Of a DNA stretch of 36,016 nucleotides, positions 22,622-30,412 are shown piece by piece. The position numbers were made by a program, and so were the translations under genes. This DNA is from an uncultured Oscillibacter sp. (GTDB lineage Bacteria; Bacillota; Clostridia; Oscillospirales; Oscillospiraceae). The notes below the pieces were generated by a model. That model ran no database searches and was not told the origin of the DNA. It worked only from the letters and a program-made list of their open reading frames with translations. The stretch spans positions 1-36,016 of the forward strand of contig CANAWG010000022.1 of NCBI GenBank assembly GCA_947365245.1, read 5' to 3'. Within the stretch, counting starts at the first letter, position 1. The number at the start of each line of letters is the position of its first letter.

Positions 22622-22639
22622 GTGCGCCGCCCTTCCTTG

Positions 22640-22966
22640 TCAAATCTCCTGTACGCCCGCCTGCCGCAGCCAGTCCTGGAGCTTCTTGGCCGGGAAGCCG
22701 GTGAGGGGATACTCCTTGCCGTCCTTGCTGTGAATCGTCACCGCGGTGAACAGCGCGATCTTCCCCACGGAAAAGCCCTTGATCTCCTCCAGGGGCAGAT
22801 TCATGTCCGGTTCGCCCGGCATCATGCTGATCTTGAAGCACGCTCGCTGGTTGGTGACGAAGACGTTGCCCTGGAAAGGCTTTTTCGTCAGGCCCTGCTT
22901 TTGATAGAGGGACATCTGACCGCTGCCGATCATCGTCTCGCCGGGGTTCATATTCAGTTTCGCCAT
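22640..22966 (-). CDS. Second GRAM/PH-like domain protein
   Basis: A 108-aa soluble protein starting MAKLNMNPGETMIGSGQMSL. The core is KPFQGNVFVTNQRACFKIS (G-x-x-x-V-T-x-x-R), then LPLEEIKGFSVGKIALFTAV, IHSKDGKEYPLTGFPAKKL and the final helix QDWLRQAGVQEI. This is the same fold type as the 18345-18689 protein. AGGAGG lies 8 nt before ATG 22966; a GTG at 22969 is less likely. It lies 18 bp upstream of the two-helix membrane protein gene, so it is probably in one operon with it. Confidence 0.75.
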   Translation of the reverse strand: MAKLNMNPGETMIGSGQMSLYQKQGLTKKPFQGNVFVTNQRACFKISMMPGEPDMNLPLEEIKGFSVGKIALFTAVTIHSKDGKEYPLTGFPAKKLQDWLRQAGVQEI

Positions 22967-22988
22967 CACTTTTTCCTCCTGTCAAATA

Positions 22989-23447
22989 TTATAAAGATAG
23001 GATCTTTGCGCTGGAATCCTGCACATTGAATACGGCGGCGTAATCGCGGCCCGGCACGGCCTCAAAGGTAAAATGGGCCTCCATGCTGCCGTGCTTCCTG
23101 GCCACATAGTAGCTTTTTGACCAGGTGATTCTGATGTTGAGCTCCACCTTTCCGGGCAGCGTGTGGCAGGCCACGCCCTTTTGCACCCTGGCGCCGGGGA
23201 CCGTCCGGGGATCGTACACCTTGGAGACTGTGCCTTGCACGCAGTCCAATTCGGCGCTGTTGGAGGGCAGGTCCTCTCCATAGATGTACAGGGTTGCCGC
23301 ATCGGGGTGTTCTGTCAGGAACTGCTTGGAAATGTCTCTTGCCTTCTTGTGCCCCAGCTTGATTGCCGCAAAAATCACGGCGCCAAGCACCACGATCAGG
23401 ATCAGGGAGGAGGCGCCGCTCAGCGGCTGATTCAGAAACTCCCACAT
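22989..23447 (-). CDS. Single-pass membrane protein of unknown function
   Basis: A 152-aa protein with one N-terminal helix, SSLILIVVLGAVIFAAIKLG (about 13-32). A cytoplasmic or wall-side domain follows: AATLYIYGEDLPSNSAELDC, TVSKVYDPRTVPGARVQKGV, LPGKVELNIRITWSKSYYVA and EAHFTFEAVPGRDYAAVFNV, mostly beta strands. I do not recognise a family. AGGAGT lies 8 nt before the ATG. The gene is 23 bp upstream of the GRAM-like gene and probably co-transcribed. Confidence 0.65.
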   Translation of the reverse strand: MWEFLNQPLSGASSLILIVVLGAVIFAAIKLGHKKARDISKQFLTEHPDAATLYIYGEDLPSNSAELDCVQGTVSKVYDPRTVPGARVQKGVACHTLPGKVELNIRITWSKSYYVARKHGSMEAHFTFEAVPGRDYAAVFNVQDSSAKILSL

Positions 23448-23493
23448 AACTTGTCACTCCTAATTTTTGTTTACTTCATACCGCCGCGCTGTC

Positions 23494-24984
23494 TCACGCC
23501 CGCATATCCACTCTGCCGCCGATGGAGGCAAGGAAGTCCTGCCAGCTGTTGACGTACTTCTGGTAGGTAGAGCTTCTGGGCTTCTGATTCGTCAGATATC
23601 TAATCTGCAGGCCCAGGACCGTGGTCCGCTCCTCCGGGACCTTGTAAAACTCCTGCCAATAGCTTCTCATGCTCACACCCCAGCGGGCGGCCTTGGGCAC
23701 CCTGGCGGCGGCCTGGTCGGTCAGCTTCTCCCCGGCGGAGGCCCCCGCCTGGATGGCCTTGGCGGCGTCTCCGCCGTTTTGGTGGAAAGCGCTCATGACG
23801 GCGTCGTAAATTCCCCGGAACACCGCGCTGTCCGCCGGGGCGTAGGTTCCCTTGGGTTCGCCGGTAGCCCGGTGACTCTCCCGATGGGCAAGAGCACGGT
23901 CCAGGGCGGCGAGGGCGTTTTCATGCCCCCGGGTGCGGCTGCTTCGGAGCAGAGCGGCCATGCTGCCGCTCACCAGCCCCTTGGAGATCATGGCCTCCGC
24001 CTTCATGTCCGCCGCGGAGAGACCCAGTGCCAGCGTAACCTCGTTCCGCCCGCAGGAGGACGCCCCGTCAATCTCCGCCCGGTAGTCCTGGGCAATCCGG
24101 CCGGCGGCGGTGAGGTCCTGCACCGAGTACCGGGCCTCGCTCGGCCCCGATGCGCCTGCCGCCGCCCGGAGCTGGGAAGCGATGTAGGCGTCGTGGTTCT
24201 TCAGCCACACGCTGTCGGGACCGGTCTGCGCCACGGCCTCATGGACCTGCTGCAACGCGCCCCGGTAAGCCTCCTCCTTCTCCGCAAGGATGGCGGAGAA
24301 GCTGTCCCGGACAGCCTGAGCGTCGCTGTCGGAGATACCCAGATTGTCCTGCAAAAGCCTTGCGTACCCGTCGATCATTCCGGCTTTTCCGGCCTGATAG
24401 ACCGCCTCCAGCCGGGCCCGCCGGGCGGTCAGCTCGTCGCCGGTAAAGCCGCGCTCCAGCTTGTCCAGCGCCGCCACATAGCGGGAAGCCATGTAGTTCA
24501 GTCCGTCCTCCAGCTCCTCCGGGGTAGTGGCCTTAAAAGAATTCAGCTCCCGGGTCAGGACGCTGAAATCCACCTCTCCGCTCAAGCCGTTCTGCCGCAG
24601 TTCCTGAATGTAGTCGGCGATCACCTCGTCCTTGGTGGGGCCGCCGCCCTGGATCCCCAGGTCCCACCGGACCTGGACGCGCCAGTTTTCCAGGAATTCC
24701 TTGGACTTCTCCGGGTCCTCCAGATCCTTCAGGTTGAAGGTCTGGGTCTCCTTCTGCCACAGGCTGTCCGCCGCGTCCCAGATGGAGTAGTCCTCCCGGT
24801 AGCCCTGCCGGGCGGCTTCGTCAAGGCTTTTCAGCGTCCCGACGCCGCTGATGTCCGTACCGGGGGTCACATCCCTGCCGGAGGAGCGCATCGCAGCGCT
24901 GGGGCCGCAGCGGGGGCCCGCCTGGGGCGCGCCGGCGGCCTGATTGGCAAGGTTGGGGATGCTCCCCCAATTCGTGATGTTCAT
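23494..24984 (-). CDS. Large soluble protein of unknown function ending VDMRA
   Basis: A 496-aa protein, MNITNWGSIPNLANQAAGAP at the start, with no signal peptide and no membrane helix. It is almost entirely helical. Blocks include SLDEAARQGYREDYSIWDAA, RWDLGIQGGGPTKDEVIADY, LNYMASRYVAALDKLERGFT and WQEFYKVPEERTTVLGLQIR. It ends QKYVNSWQDFLASIGGRVDM-RA. The last six residues match the tail of the upstream gene product (GVDMQA) at protein and almost at DNA level, so the two share ancestry or a tail signal. AAGGAG lies 6 nt before ATG 24984; the longer frame is rejected. It could be a substrate of a non-classical export system, but that is a guess. Confidence 0.65.
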   Translation of the reverse strand: MNITNWGSIPNLANQAAGAPQAGPRCGPSAAMRSSGRDVTPGTDISGVGTLKSLDEAARQGYREDYSIWDAADSLWQKETQTFNLKDLEDPEKSKEFLENWRVQVRWDLGIQGGGPTKDEVIADYIQELRQNGLSGEVDFSVLTRELNSFKATTPEELEDGLNYMASRYVAALDKLERGFTGDELTARRARLEAVYQAGKAGMIDGYARLLQDNLGISDSDAQAVRDSFSAILAEKEEAYRGALQQVHEAVAQTGPDSVWLKNHDAYIASQLRAAAGASGPSEARYSVQDLTAAGRIAQDYRAEIDGASSCGRNEVTLALGLSAADMKAEAMISKGLVSGSMAALLRSSRTRGHENALAALDRALAHRESHRATGEPKGTYAPADSAVFRGIYDAVMSAFHQNGGDAAKAIQAGASAGEKLTDQAAARVPKAARWGVSMRSYWQEFYKVPEERTTVLGLQIRYLTNQKPRSSTYQKYVNSWQDFLASIGGRVDMRA

Positions 24985-25257
24985 GGCACTTCTCCTTAAA
25001 AATAATGTCATAGAAGTCGGGCGCTTGCCCGCATTCCGGGTCTGGATCAAACGATAACCCGGAATTTACATGCTTCTTTTTCCAAAAGCCGAGGGAATTG
25101 TACCGAATATACGCAGCTGCAAGAGATGCCGCAGCTTTTATAAAAATACCAGCGGTATCCGATCAACAATTCGTTTACGTCCGTCTCCTCTATCTCCGCC
25201 ATCACAGAAAGAGATGATCGCTGCTCTTTTCTGCAAGGCGTCGACATTCCCCTCGTG
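24985..25257. other. Leader/intergenic stretch with hairpins
   Basis: It holds the hairpin TTCCGGGT / ACCCGGAA (about 25036-25066) and the smaller GGGC-AAGC-GCCC on the minus strand, just upstream of the 496-aa gene. A 51-codon minus-strand frame (MAEIEETDVNELLIGYRWYF, from 25202) has no ribosome site and is not called a gene. No clear promoter was found. Confidence 0.4.
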
Positions 25258-25695
25258 CTACGCCTGCATATCCACGCCCTGTTGATAACCGTCCAGGATG
25301 CTGGTGTCAAAGGGCTTGCCCCAGTCCCAGCCGGGGTCCTGCCGGTGGACGTACTCGCCCAGCCGGGCGGCCTCGCTGTGGAAGATCTCATTCAGCGTCC
25401 AGGACGCACTCAGCCGCTTTTCCGGCGCCAGGGACATCGTGTAGTCCCGGATGACCTTGCTGATGTCCTCGCCGTCGCTGACTCCATAGCCGTTTTTCAT
25501 GTGGTTGAACGCCATCTGCTTGACCTGCCGCACCACTCCCTCGTCCACGGGGACGATCTTCCGATAGTCGCCGGCGTCGTTCAGGCTCATGCCGGGTGTG
25601 CCGTAGGGGTTGACATGGGGCCTGCCCTGCCGCCGCTGGTTCAATTCTCCGATCCTCTGCTGCTGTTGATTTTTCACCAGTTCCGTGATTGTCAT
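25258..25695 (-). CDS. Soluble protein of unknown function ending VDMQA
   Basis: A 145-aa protein, MTITELVKNQQQQRIGELNQ, with no signal peptide. Recognisable blocks are YGTPGMSLNDAGDYRKIVPV, VVRQVKQMAFNHMKNGYGVS, EDISKVIRDYTMSLAPEKRL and WDWGKPFDTSILDGYQQGVD, ending MQA. The closing VDMQA equals the end of the 496-aa neighbour (VDMRA). The DNA agrees as well (GTGGATATGC-A/G-GGCGT). GGAGG lies 8 nt before the ATG. It is likely one transcription unit with the 496-aa gene. The tail could be a secretion or partner-binding signal. Between this gene and the next upstream (25696-25902) only debris of a minus-strand frame is seen. Confidence 0.65.
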   Translation of the reverse strand: MTITELVKNQQQQRIGELNQRRQGRPHVNPYGTPGMSLNDAGDYRKIVPVDEGVVRQVKQMAFNHMKNGYGVSDGEDISKVIRDYTMSLAPEKRLSASWTLNEIFHSEAARLGEYVHRQDPGWDWGKPFDTSILDGYQQGVDMQA

Positions 25696-25902
25696 GTCAA
25701 AGCCCTCCTCGTTAAAAACAGCTTGGTTTCTTCCGTCCCAGGTCAGCCTCGGCCATTCCCTCCGCGCCCCGTGCAGGGTCGTCTTCCTCCACGATCCACT
25801 CTCTCAGAGAAAACTCATGGCCGACGCCGGATTCATCCCGGCAGAAAGAGGTCCGGGTCCATATTTTGAACACCGCTCTAAGAAACGCGCCGGTGCAGTT
25901 GC

Positions 25903-26379
25903 TTAAAACCCAAGCCCCCGCTTGATTTTTTCCATGATCTCGTTATCGAACTGATAATTCATCTCACGGATTCCCATGGCGGTCCCTTTTTGGGGATAGA
26001 TCCATAAAACGCCCATATCTCTTGCCGTCTGCTTCAAAGTGAATTTCGTACCCGGTTCGGCGGCCGCCAATACGACGTCTTTGATCTCAGAATAGAGCAG
26101 GCGCTTTTTGTCCAACACCAACCCCTTTTCGTAAAAACAGGCCCCTCCGCCGCCGCGCTTTTTCGGGACCGTCACCACCAATTTCCCAAACTCCTCGTCC
26201 GGCGCGCCGCCTGCCAAACTTCCGCTCCACTCCAAAACGCACTCCCCGCCGTGTTTGCCGCGGTGCTCCTCCGCCTTTTTGGCCCGGTCCGCGCGTTCGG
26301 CGTAAAATGATTTCAGATACCAGATAATAAGCGCCGCGCCTCCCACAAGAATCAAGATGAAAATAATTCCACTGATCAT
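25903..26379 (-). CDS. Membrane-anchored small protein, possibly PH-like
   Basis: A 158-aa protein with a short N-terminal helix, MISGIIFILILVGGAALIIW, then a basic coiled stretch (AERADRAKKAEEHRGKHGGE). A beta-rich domain follows (FGKLVVTVPKKRGGGGACFY, LVLDKKRLLYSEIKDVVLAA, TKFTLKQTARDMGVLWIYPQ). The run Y-EKGLVLDKKRLLYSEIKDV resembles the strands of GRAM/PH-like domains but is not decisive. GGGGAG lies 8 nt before ATG 26379. The longer frame to 26580 has no coding character. Confidence 0.65.
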   Translation of the reverse strand: MISGIIFILILVGGAALIIWYLKSFYAERADRAKKAEEHRGKHGGECVLEWSGSLAGGAPDEEFGKLVVTVPKKRGGGGACFYEKGLVLDKKRLLYSEIKDVVLAAAEPGTKFTLKQTARDMGVLWIYPQKGTAMGIREMNYQFDNEIMEKIKRGLGF

Positions 26380-26485
26380 CGCGAAATCTCCCCTTTGACA
26401 TGATATTAGAACAGCATTCGAAATGATTGACCGCATTCCGGCGGAGCCGGGCCGCGCCTCGCCGCGTCTCCCCGGGACCGCCGGA

Positions 26486-27538
26486 TTATCGCGAATGAGT
26501 AATGCCGTAGCAGTAGGCCCGGCGGACGATGCGCCCGTCGTCCGTGCGGTAGCCGTGATTGGGGTACTCGTCCTTCCCAACTGACGCCTGGTACAGCTCT
26601 AAAACCTGGTTAAACTCCGCCTTTTTCAGCGGATAGGGCAGATCGAAGCTGCGGGTGGGCAGATTTCCCGCCGCCACGTCGCCGCTGAGGACCTGGGAGT
26701 ACAGCAGGTCGAACAGAGCCTTCTGTTCCCGAGTCAAAGCGCCGTAGCCCTCCACCTGGTCGCAGATGGGCACCGCCAGATCCCCGTACAGCCAGCACCC
26801 CGCCGGCGTGGGAAGCTCTATGTCCTCCCCGCCCGTACGCAGACGTCCGGCCATGTCGGTGATGGAGAGAATCGTCCCCGTCTCCGGCAGGTACTCCACC
26901 CGGTAGGACGGCTGCATCAGCTGGGTCTCCGCAATCATGGTCACGGCACACTGGAGGTCCCCGGCCGTTGCGGAGCGGTAGTAGACATACCGCTCGTCCG
27001 GAACCTGCTTCGCCCCGTCCCGCACGGGCCGGTCCACCAGCATCAGGGGACCCGCATACAGGGCGGGCGTTCCGGCCCGGTACAGATCCAGGTCCCGCCC
27101 GGTCCTCTCGATCTTATCGGTCAGGCGGATTCCCAGGACCCCGAAGCTGAACACCAGCACCCCCAGGCCGCACAGGGCGGCGTAGGCGATCCACGGCGTC
27201 CCCGGCGGCCGGCGGCGCTCCTCCTCCAGCTCCCGGAGGTAAAAGGCCCGCCGCTCCTCCGCCGTGGCAAGCTCCGGCGGTCTGGCGTTCTCCCTGCGCC
27301 GCCTGGCCCGGCTCAGGGCTGCCCGCTCCAGCAGAAAGCAGGCCAGCGGCGTAAAGGGCATCGCCGTCAGCAGGACGCCGCAGACGATTCTTCCCCAGTG
27401 CTCACCCCGGAGGACCGACACCGCCGGGTCCGATCCGAACCGCCACAGCAGCGCCTTCATCAGCTCCGGCGCGCACAGGGCGGCGGCGGGCAGGGTGAAG
27501 GTCAGCAGGAAAGCCAGAAGCAGCCATTTTCGTTTCAT
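26486..27538 (-). CDS. Membrane protein of unknown function
   Basis: A 350-aa protein with three hydrophobic helices: LLLAFLLTFTLPAAALCA (near 5-22), VCGVLLTAMPFTPLACFLLE (near 51-70) and IAYAALCGLGVLVFSFGVLG (near 115-134). A basic loop (ARRRRENARPPELATAEERR) separates the last two. A large domain follows with RYVYYRSATAGDLQCAVTMI, YRVEYLPETGTILSITDMAG and RTDDGRIVRRAYCYGITHSR. No family is recognised. The start is ATG 27538 with GGGGAGGAG upstream; that ribosome site lies over the stop of the previous gene (27544), showing one operon with it. Confidence 0.7.
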   Translation of the reverse strand: MKRKWLLLAFLLTFTLPAAALCAPELMKALLWRFGSDPAVSVLRGEHWGRIVCGVLLTAMPFTPLACFLLERAALSRARRRRENARPPELATAEERRAFYLRELEEERRRPPGTPWIAYAALCGLGVLVFSFGVLGIRLTDKIERTGRDLDLYRAGTPALYAGPLMLVDRPVRDGAKQVPDERYVYYRSATAGDLQCAVTMIAETQLMQPSYRVEYLPETGTILSITDMAGRLRTGGEDIELPTPAGCWLYGDLAVPICDQVEGYGALTREQKALFDLLYSQVLSGDVAAGNLPTRSFDLPYPLKKAEFNQVLELYQASVGKDEYPNHGYRTDDGRIVRRAYCYGITHSR

Positions 27539-27543
27539 TCCGG

Positions 27544-28380
27544 TCACTCCTCCCCGCAGGAAATCCACAGCACCAGTTTACTGTGCGGCAGATAGTCGAT
27601 CCGCACTGGATAGACGTGCATCTCATAGTCCGTCAGGTCAAACTGGAGCTGACCCATGCGGCAGTCCACGCCGTCCACATGGATGTTGAGGACCCAGCGG
27701 TTGTAGATGTCCGGCATGATGGGCATCAGCAGCCTGGACCAGCGGGGATTGGAGTACCAGGGGATGGGGTCGTAGCCCTCCCGGGTCTCCCGGCCCAGCT
27801 GCGCCATGGCGTTGTTCCAGGCGGTGTCCTCCTCCATCTCCAGGGTGACGATGCCGGTGCTCCACTTCTCCTCCAAAACCAGCGGCAGGTCCTGGGCATA
27901 GGGGACCAGGGATGCCGCCGACCAGAGGGCCAGCGCCAAAGCCAAAGCCCAGGCTCCCCAGGCCCGCGCCCAGGGCGGGCGGCGGCCAAACAGGCGGTAG
28001 GTCAGCACCAGCCGCTCATAACACTGCACCGCCAGCAGCGCGTCCAGTGCCAGATTGACCAGCAGCGGGGCCACGGAGGCGATGTACATATAAGGCCGGA
28101 AGGACCGGCCCAGGAAGGAGAACAGGTCCTGGAGCTGGTTTTCAAAGATGCCGCCGGAAACCAGCTGGAACAGCAGCGTCGCCGCCGCCAGCAGCGCCGG
28201 GGCCCGCCACAGCCGGGAAACCGACAGCCGCGCCGCCAGGGCCTCCCGAATCAGCCGCCGCTCCCGCCGGGAAAACTGCTCCTGGTGCTCCCGGAACCAG
28301 ACGTATGCGTCTTCCCACCGACCCTGGTCCGCCAGCTCCGCCAGGGGCCTCAAAAACTCATTCCTGTCCATAACCGTCAC
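27544..28380 (-). CDS. Membrane protein of unknown function with tandem hydrophobic helices
   Basis: A 278-aa protein. The N-terminal cytoplasmic part (FLRPLAELADQGRWEDAYVW, REHQEQFSRRERRLIREALA) looks like a short helical repeat. Hydrophobic helices follow near 60-80 (LLAAATLLFQLVSGGIF), 98-118 (YIASVAPLLVNLALDALLAV) and 142-162 (WALALALALWSAASLVPYA). A C-terminal outside domain has DIYNRWVLNIHVDGVDCRMG and YEMHVYPVRIDYLPHSKLVL. The GTG at 28380 overlaps the previous stop (GTGTGA); ATG 28371 is the alternative and neither has a strong ribosome site. The genes 28377, 27544 and 26486 overlap or nearly touch, so they are one operon. Confidence 0.7.
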   Translation of the reverse strand: MTVMDRNEFLRPLAELADQGRWEDAYVWFREHQEQFSRRERRLIREALAARLSVSRLWRAPALLAAATLLFQLVSGGIFENQLQDLFSFLGRSFRPYMYIASVAPLLVNLALDALLAVQCYERLVLTYRLFGRRPPWARAWGAWALALALALWSAASLVPYAQDLPLVLEEKWSTGIVTLEMEEDTAWNNAMAQLGRETREGYDPIPWYSNPRWSRLLMPIMPDIYNRWVLNIHVDGVDCRMGQLQFDLTDYEMHVYPVRIDYLPHSKLVLWISCGEE

Positions 28381-28979
28381 ACGTTGTTCCGGGCCACGGC
28401 GTTCAGGAGGCTGTCACTGTCATCAAAGGAGAAGGTGTAGGACACCGCCCCCTTAGTGTAGGAAATGGCGTTGACGTCCTCATTTTCGCTGAACTGATAG
28501 CCCTTCAATTCTTCATCCATATAGGCTTTGATTTCCTCCTTGCTCTGACTGTCCAGCTCCAGCCCGGCGATGGAGACAGGAAGCCCGCACTCCCGCATCT
28601 GAGAAACCTTACAGGAGATGGCGCAGATTTTTCCCTCCCGGATCTCCACCTGCTGGGAGGTGGGATTATAGAGCCAGCAGGAGAGGGGCGCGCCCGCGCC
28701 GTCCTTGGGCTTGAAGGGCACCGCCGTATTGTAGTAGGTCTTGGCCTCCATCACGGCGCCGCTGTAGTTGTATGTGCGGACGAACGTTCCCTCCGTGGAC
28801 ATAGTGGAGAGAAGATAGCCGTCCTCCATGAACTCCCGGACGGTCATGGTCCGCATCTCATAGGTCTTTTCGCCAATGGTGATTTCCGCCTTGGCCCCTC
28901 CGGCCTGGAAGATATAAACCCCAACGCAGGCCAAAATTGCCAGGCAGATGACCCCCAGAATCGGATGCTTCTTTTTCAT
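28377..28979 (-). CDS. Exported or membrane-anchored protein, first gene of the operon
   Basis: A 200-aa protein with an N-terminal signal/anchor, HPILGVICLAILACVGVYIF. There is no proper lipobox (ILAC is inside the helix). The outside domain reads ITIGEKTYEMRTMTVREFME, LLSTMSTEGTFVRTYNYSGA, SCWLYNPTSQQVEIREGKIC and YTKGAVSYTFSFDDSDSLLN. AAGGAACG precedes ATG 28979. The gene faces the XRE regulator across an 119-bp region carrying three copies of the TATAGGCA half-site, so this operon is probably under that regulator. No family is recognised. Confidence 0.68.
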   Translation of the reverse strand: MKKKHPILGVICLAILACVGVYIFQAGGAKAEITIGEKTYEMRTMTVREFMEDGYLLSTMSTEGTFVRTYNYSGAVMEAKTYYNTAVPFKPKDGAGAPLSCWLYNPTSQQVEIREGKICAISCKVSQMRECGLPVSIAGLELDSQSKEEIKAYMDEELKGYQFSENEDVNAISYTKGAVSYTFSFDDSDSLLNAVARNNV

Positions 28980-29019
28980 ACCAGTCGTTCCTTTCTCACG
29001 GTTTCTTTTCCGCCTTCAG

Positions 29020-29062
29020 TATAGGCAGTATTGCCTATAACAGTTTTCTCTCATTATAGGCA
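29020..29062. promoter_or_regulatory. Operator region with three TATAGGCA half-sites
   Basis: A perfect dyad, TATAGGCA (29020-29027) / TGCCTATA (29032-29039), has a 4-bp centre. A third half-site, TATAGGCA, follows at 29055-29062. Pairs such as TTGCCT with TATAGG 18 bp away on each strand could act as promoters, so binding would block both. The likely ligand is the adjacent XRE protein. Confidence 0.65.
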
Positions 29063-29098
29063 ATAATGAAGATAATTGCAAGAGGGAGGTGGAGAAAA

Positions 29099-29311
29099 GT
29101 GATTTCCTACGCGCCGCTGTGGGCTACCATGAAAGAAAAGCACGCCACCACCTACACACTCCAGGTCAAGGGCGAGATCAGCAGCTCCACCATCCGGCGG
29201 CTGAAAGCCGGGGAATCCGTCTCCACCAACACGCTGAACGCCCTGTGCCGGATCCTCCGGTGCGGCCTTCCCGATATTGTGGAATACATCGAGGAAGAGC
29301 CGGGCCTCTGA
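29099..29311 (+). CDS. Small XRE-family (Cro/CI type) regulator
   Basis: A 70-aa helix-turn-helix protein with no second domain: ISYAPLWATMKEKHATTYTL, then SSSTIRRLKAGESVSTNTLN (the HTH, about residues 25-45) and LCRILRCGLPDIVEYIEEEP. This form is common in Clostridia as a stand-alone DNA-binding repressor. GTG 29099 is chosen because GGGAGGTGGAG lies just before it and family members start MISYxPLW. The longer frame from ATG 29066 has no ribosome site and overlaps the operator. It probably represses itself and the divergent operon beginning at 28979. Confidence 0.87.
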   Translation: MISYAPLWATMKEKHATTYTLQVKGEISSSTIRRLKAGESVSTNTLNALCRILRCGLPDIVEYIEEEPGL

Positions 29312-29326
29312 GCTATGGATCTCTTT

Positions 29327-29358
29327 GGCGCCGTTCCGGGAAGGGGCGGCGCCTTTTT
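29327..29358 (+). terminator. Terminator of the XRE gene
   Basis: The stem GGCGCCG (29327-29333) / CGGCGCC (29347-29353) is followed by TTTTT. It separates the regulator from the converging lipoprotein gene. Confidence 0.88.
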
Positions 29359-29362
29359 AGGT

Positions 29363-30364
29363 TTATTCCGCCGTTTTATATACCGGCGTGACGCTGCTGG
29401 TCATTCCCTCTTTCTCAAACCCGCCGACCGTGGCGGCGAGACTGAGCCTGCCGTCCGCCATATTGCCCCGGTAGTCGCCGCTGACAAGGCCGGAGTTTAC
29501 CAGCGTGTTCTGGTCCGCCGTCTGGAAGTCGATTCCGATGTGGGTAACAACCCGCTCTCCCTCCTTGGTGACGCCCATGAAAAAGCCCGGGATCTGCTGG
29601 GCGGTCTGGGCGTAAAACGCATTCAGCCCGGCGATGGTCTCGTCATCCAGCTCTCCGCCGTCGTTGGCCTCCGACAGCTCCTGGATACAGGCGATCACCT
29701 CATCCCCCAGGGCGGCGAAGTAATAGGTGTGCTCCACGTCGCCCATGGTGTTGGTGCACACGGCCATCTGGAAGTCCGCGTAGTCGTAGAAGCCGCCGGT
29801 GAACAGGTTCATAAAGTCGTGATCCGTGTATCCCCGGTGGTCGATGATATAGCCTCCCTTTTTATCCACCGCCATGGCCCGGACCGTCTCCTCCTCGCCC
29901 ATGGCCGCGTCGGCGATGCCCTGGCTCAGCCACCCGGCGTAGTCCGCGAAAGCGTCCCCGCCCTCCCGGCACTGGCTCTCCATGGCCGCCAGCATCGCCT
30001 CATTGATGGCGGAGCGGAAGTCATACTGTGCGGCAGTGATGTACACCATGCTGTTTCCCACGGCCCCCTCGTCGCCCACGCGGAAGGTAAGGCCGGTCAT
30101 CTTCTCCCGGAACTGCTGGTACACGGCGTCCAGCTCCGGGGCGGGGTCACCCTCCGCCATGGGGAAGACGGTCAGAAGGGGATTCTCTTCATCCAGATAG
30201 GTCTTTGCCTGTTCAAACTCGCCGTTCTGGAGGTTCGTGAGGAAGTGGACGGTGGCCTCCTCCGCCGAATCCGCCGCCTCCTGTTTGGTCCCGCCGCCGC
30301 AGCCGGCAAGCAGAAGGCACAGGGCCAGGGCGAAAAGGACCGTGATTTTATGGAAGCGTTTCAT
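29363..30364 (-). CDS. Surface lipoprotein of unknown function
   Basis: A 333-aa lipoprotein: signal KITVLFALALCLLLAGC with lipobox L-A-G-C, Cys near residue 22. A helical module follows (EEATVHFLTNLQNGEFEQAK), like the DUF5105/DUF4878 type domains that fold near the membrane. Later parts are REGGDAFADYAGWLSQGIAD, YADFQMAVCTNTMGDVEHTY and FFMGVTKEGERVVTHIGIDF. A short exposed tail ends the protein. AAGGAGGAA lies before the ATG. It is the last gene of the run behind the sigma/anti-sigma pair, so it may report or serve envelope state. The family call is a resemblance only. Confidence 0.75.
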   Translation of the reverse strand: MKRFHKITVLFALALCLLLAGCGGGTKQEAADSAEEATVHFLTNLQNGEFEQAKTYLDEENPLLTVFPMAEGDPAPELDAVYQQFREKMTGLTFRVGDEGAVGNSMVYITAAQYDFRSAINEAMLAAMESQCREGGDAFADYAGWLSQGIADAAMGEEETVRAMAVDKKGGYIIDHRGYTDHDFMNLFTGGFYDYADFQMAVCTNTMGDVEHTYYFAALGDEVIACIQELSEANDGGELDDETIAGLNAFYAQTAQQIPGFFMGVTKEGERVVTHIGIDFQTADQNTLVNSGLVSGDYRGNMADGRLSLAATVGGFEKEGMTSSVTPVYKTAE

Positions 30365-30412
30365 GCTGCGTTCCTCCTTGTATTGATCATCGTTTTATTT
30401 GTTCAGTATGCG

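Noticed and set aside
23467..24999. 510-codon plus-strand ORF
   Set aside because: Antisense shadow of the 496-aa minus-strand gene, which has the ribosome site and sensible composition.
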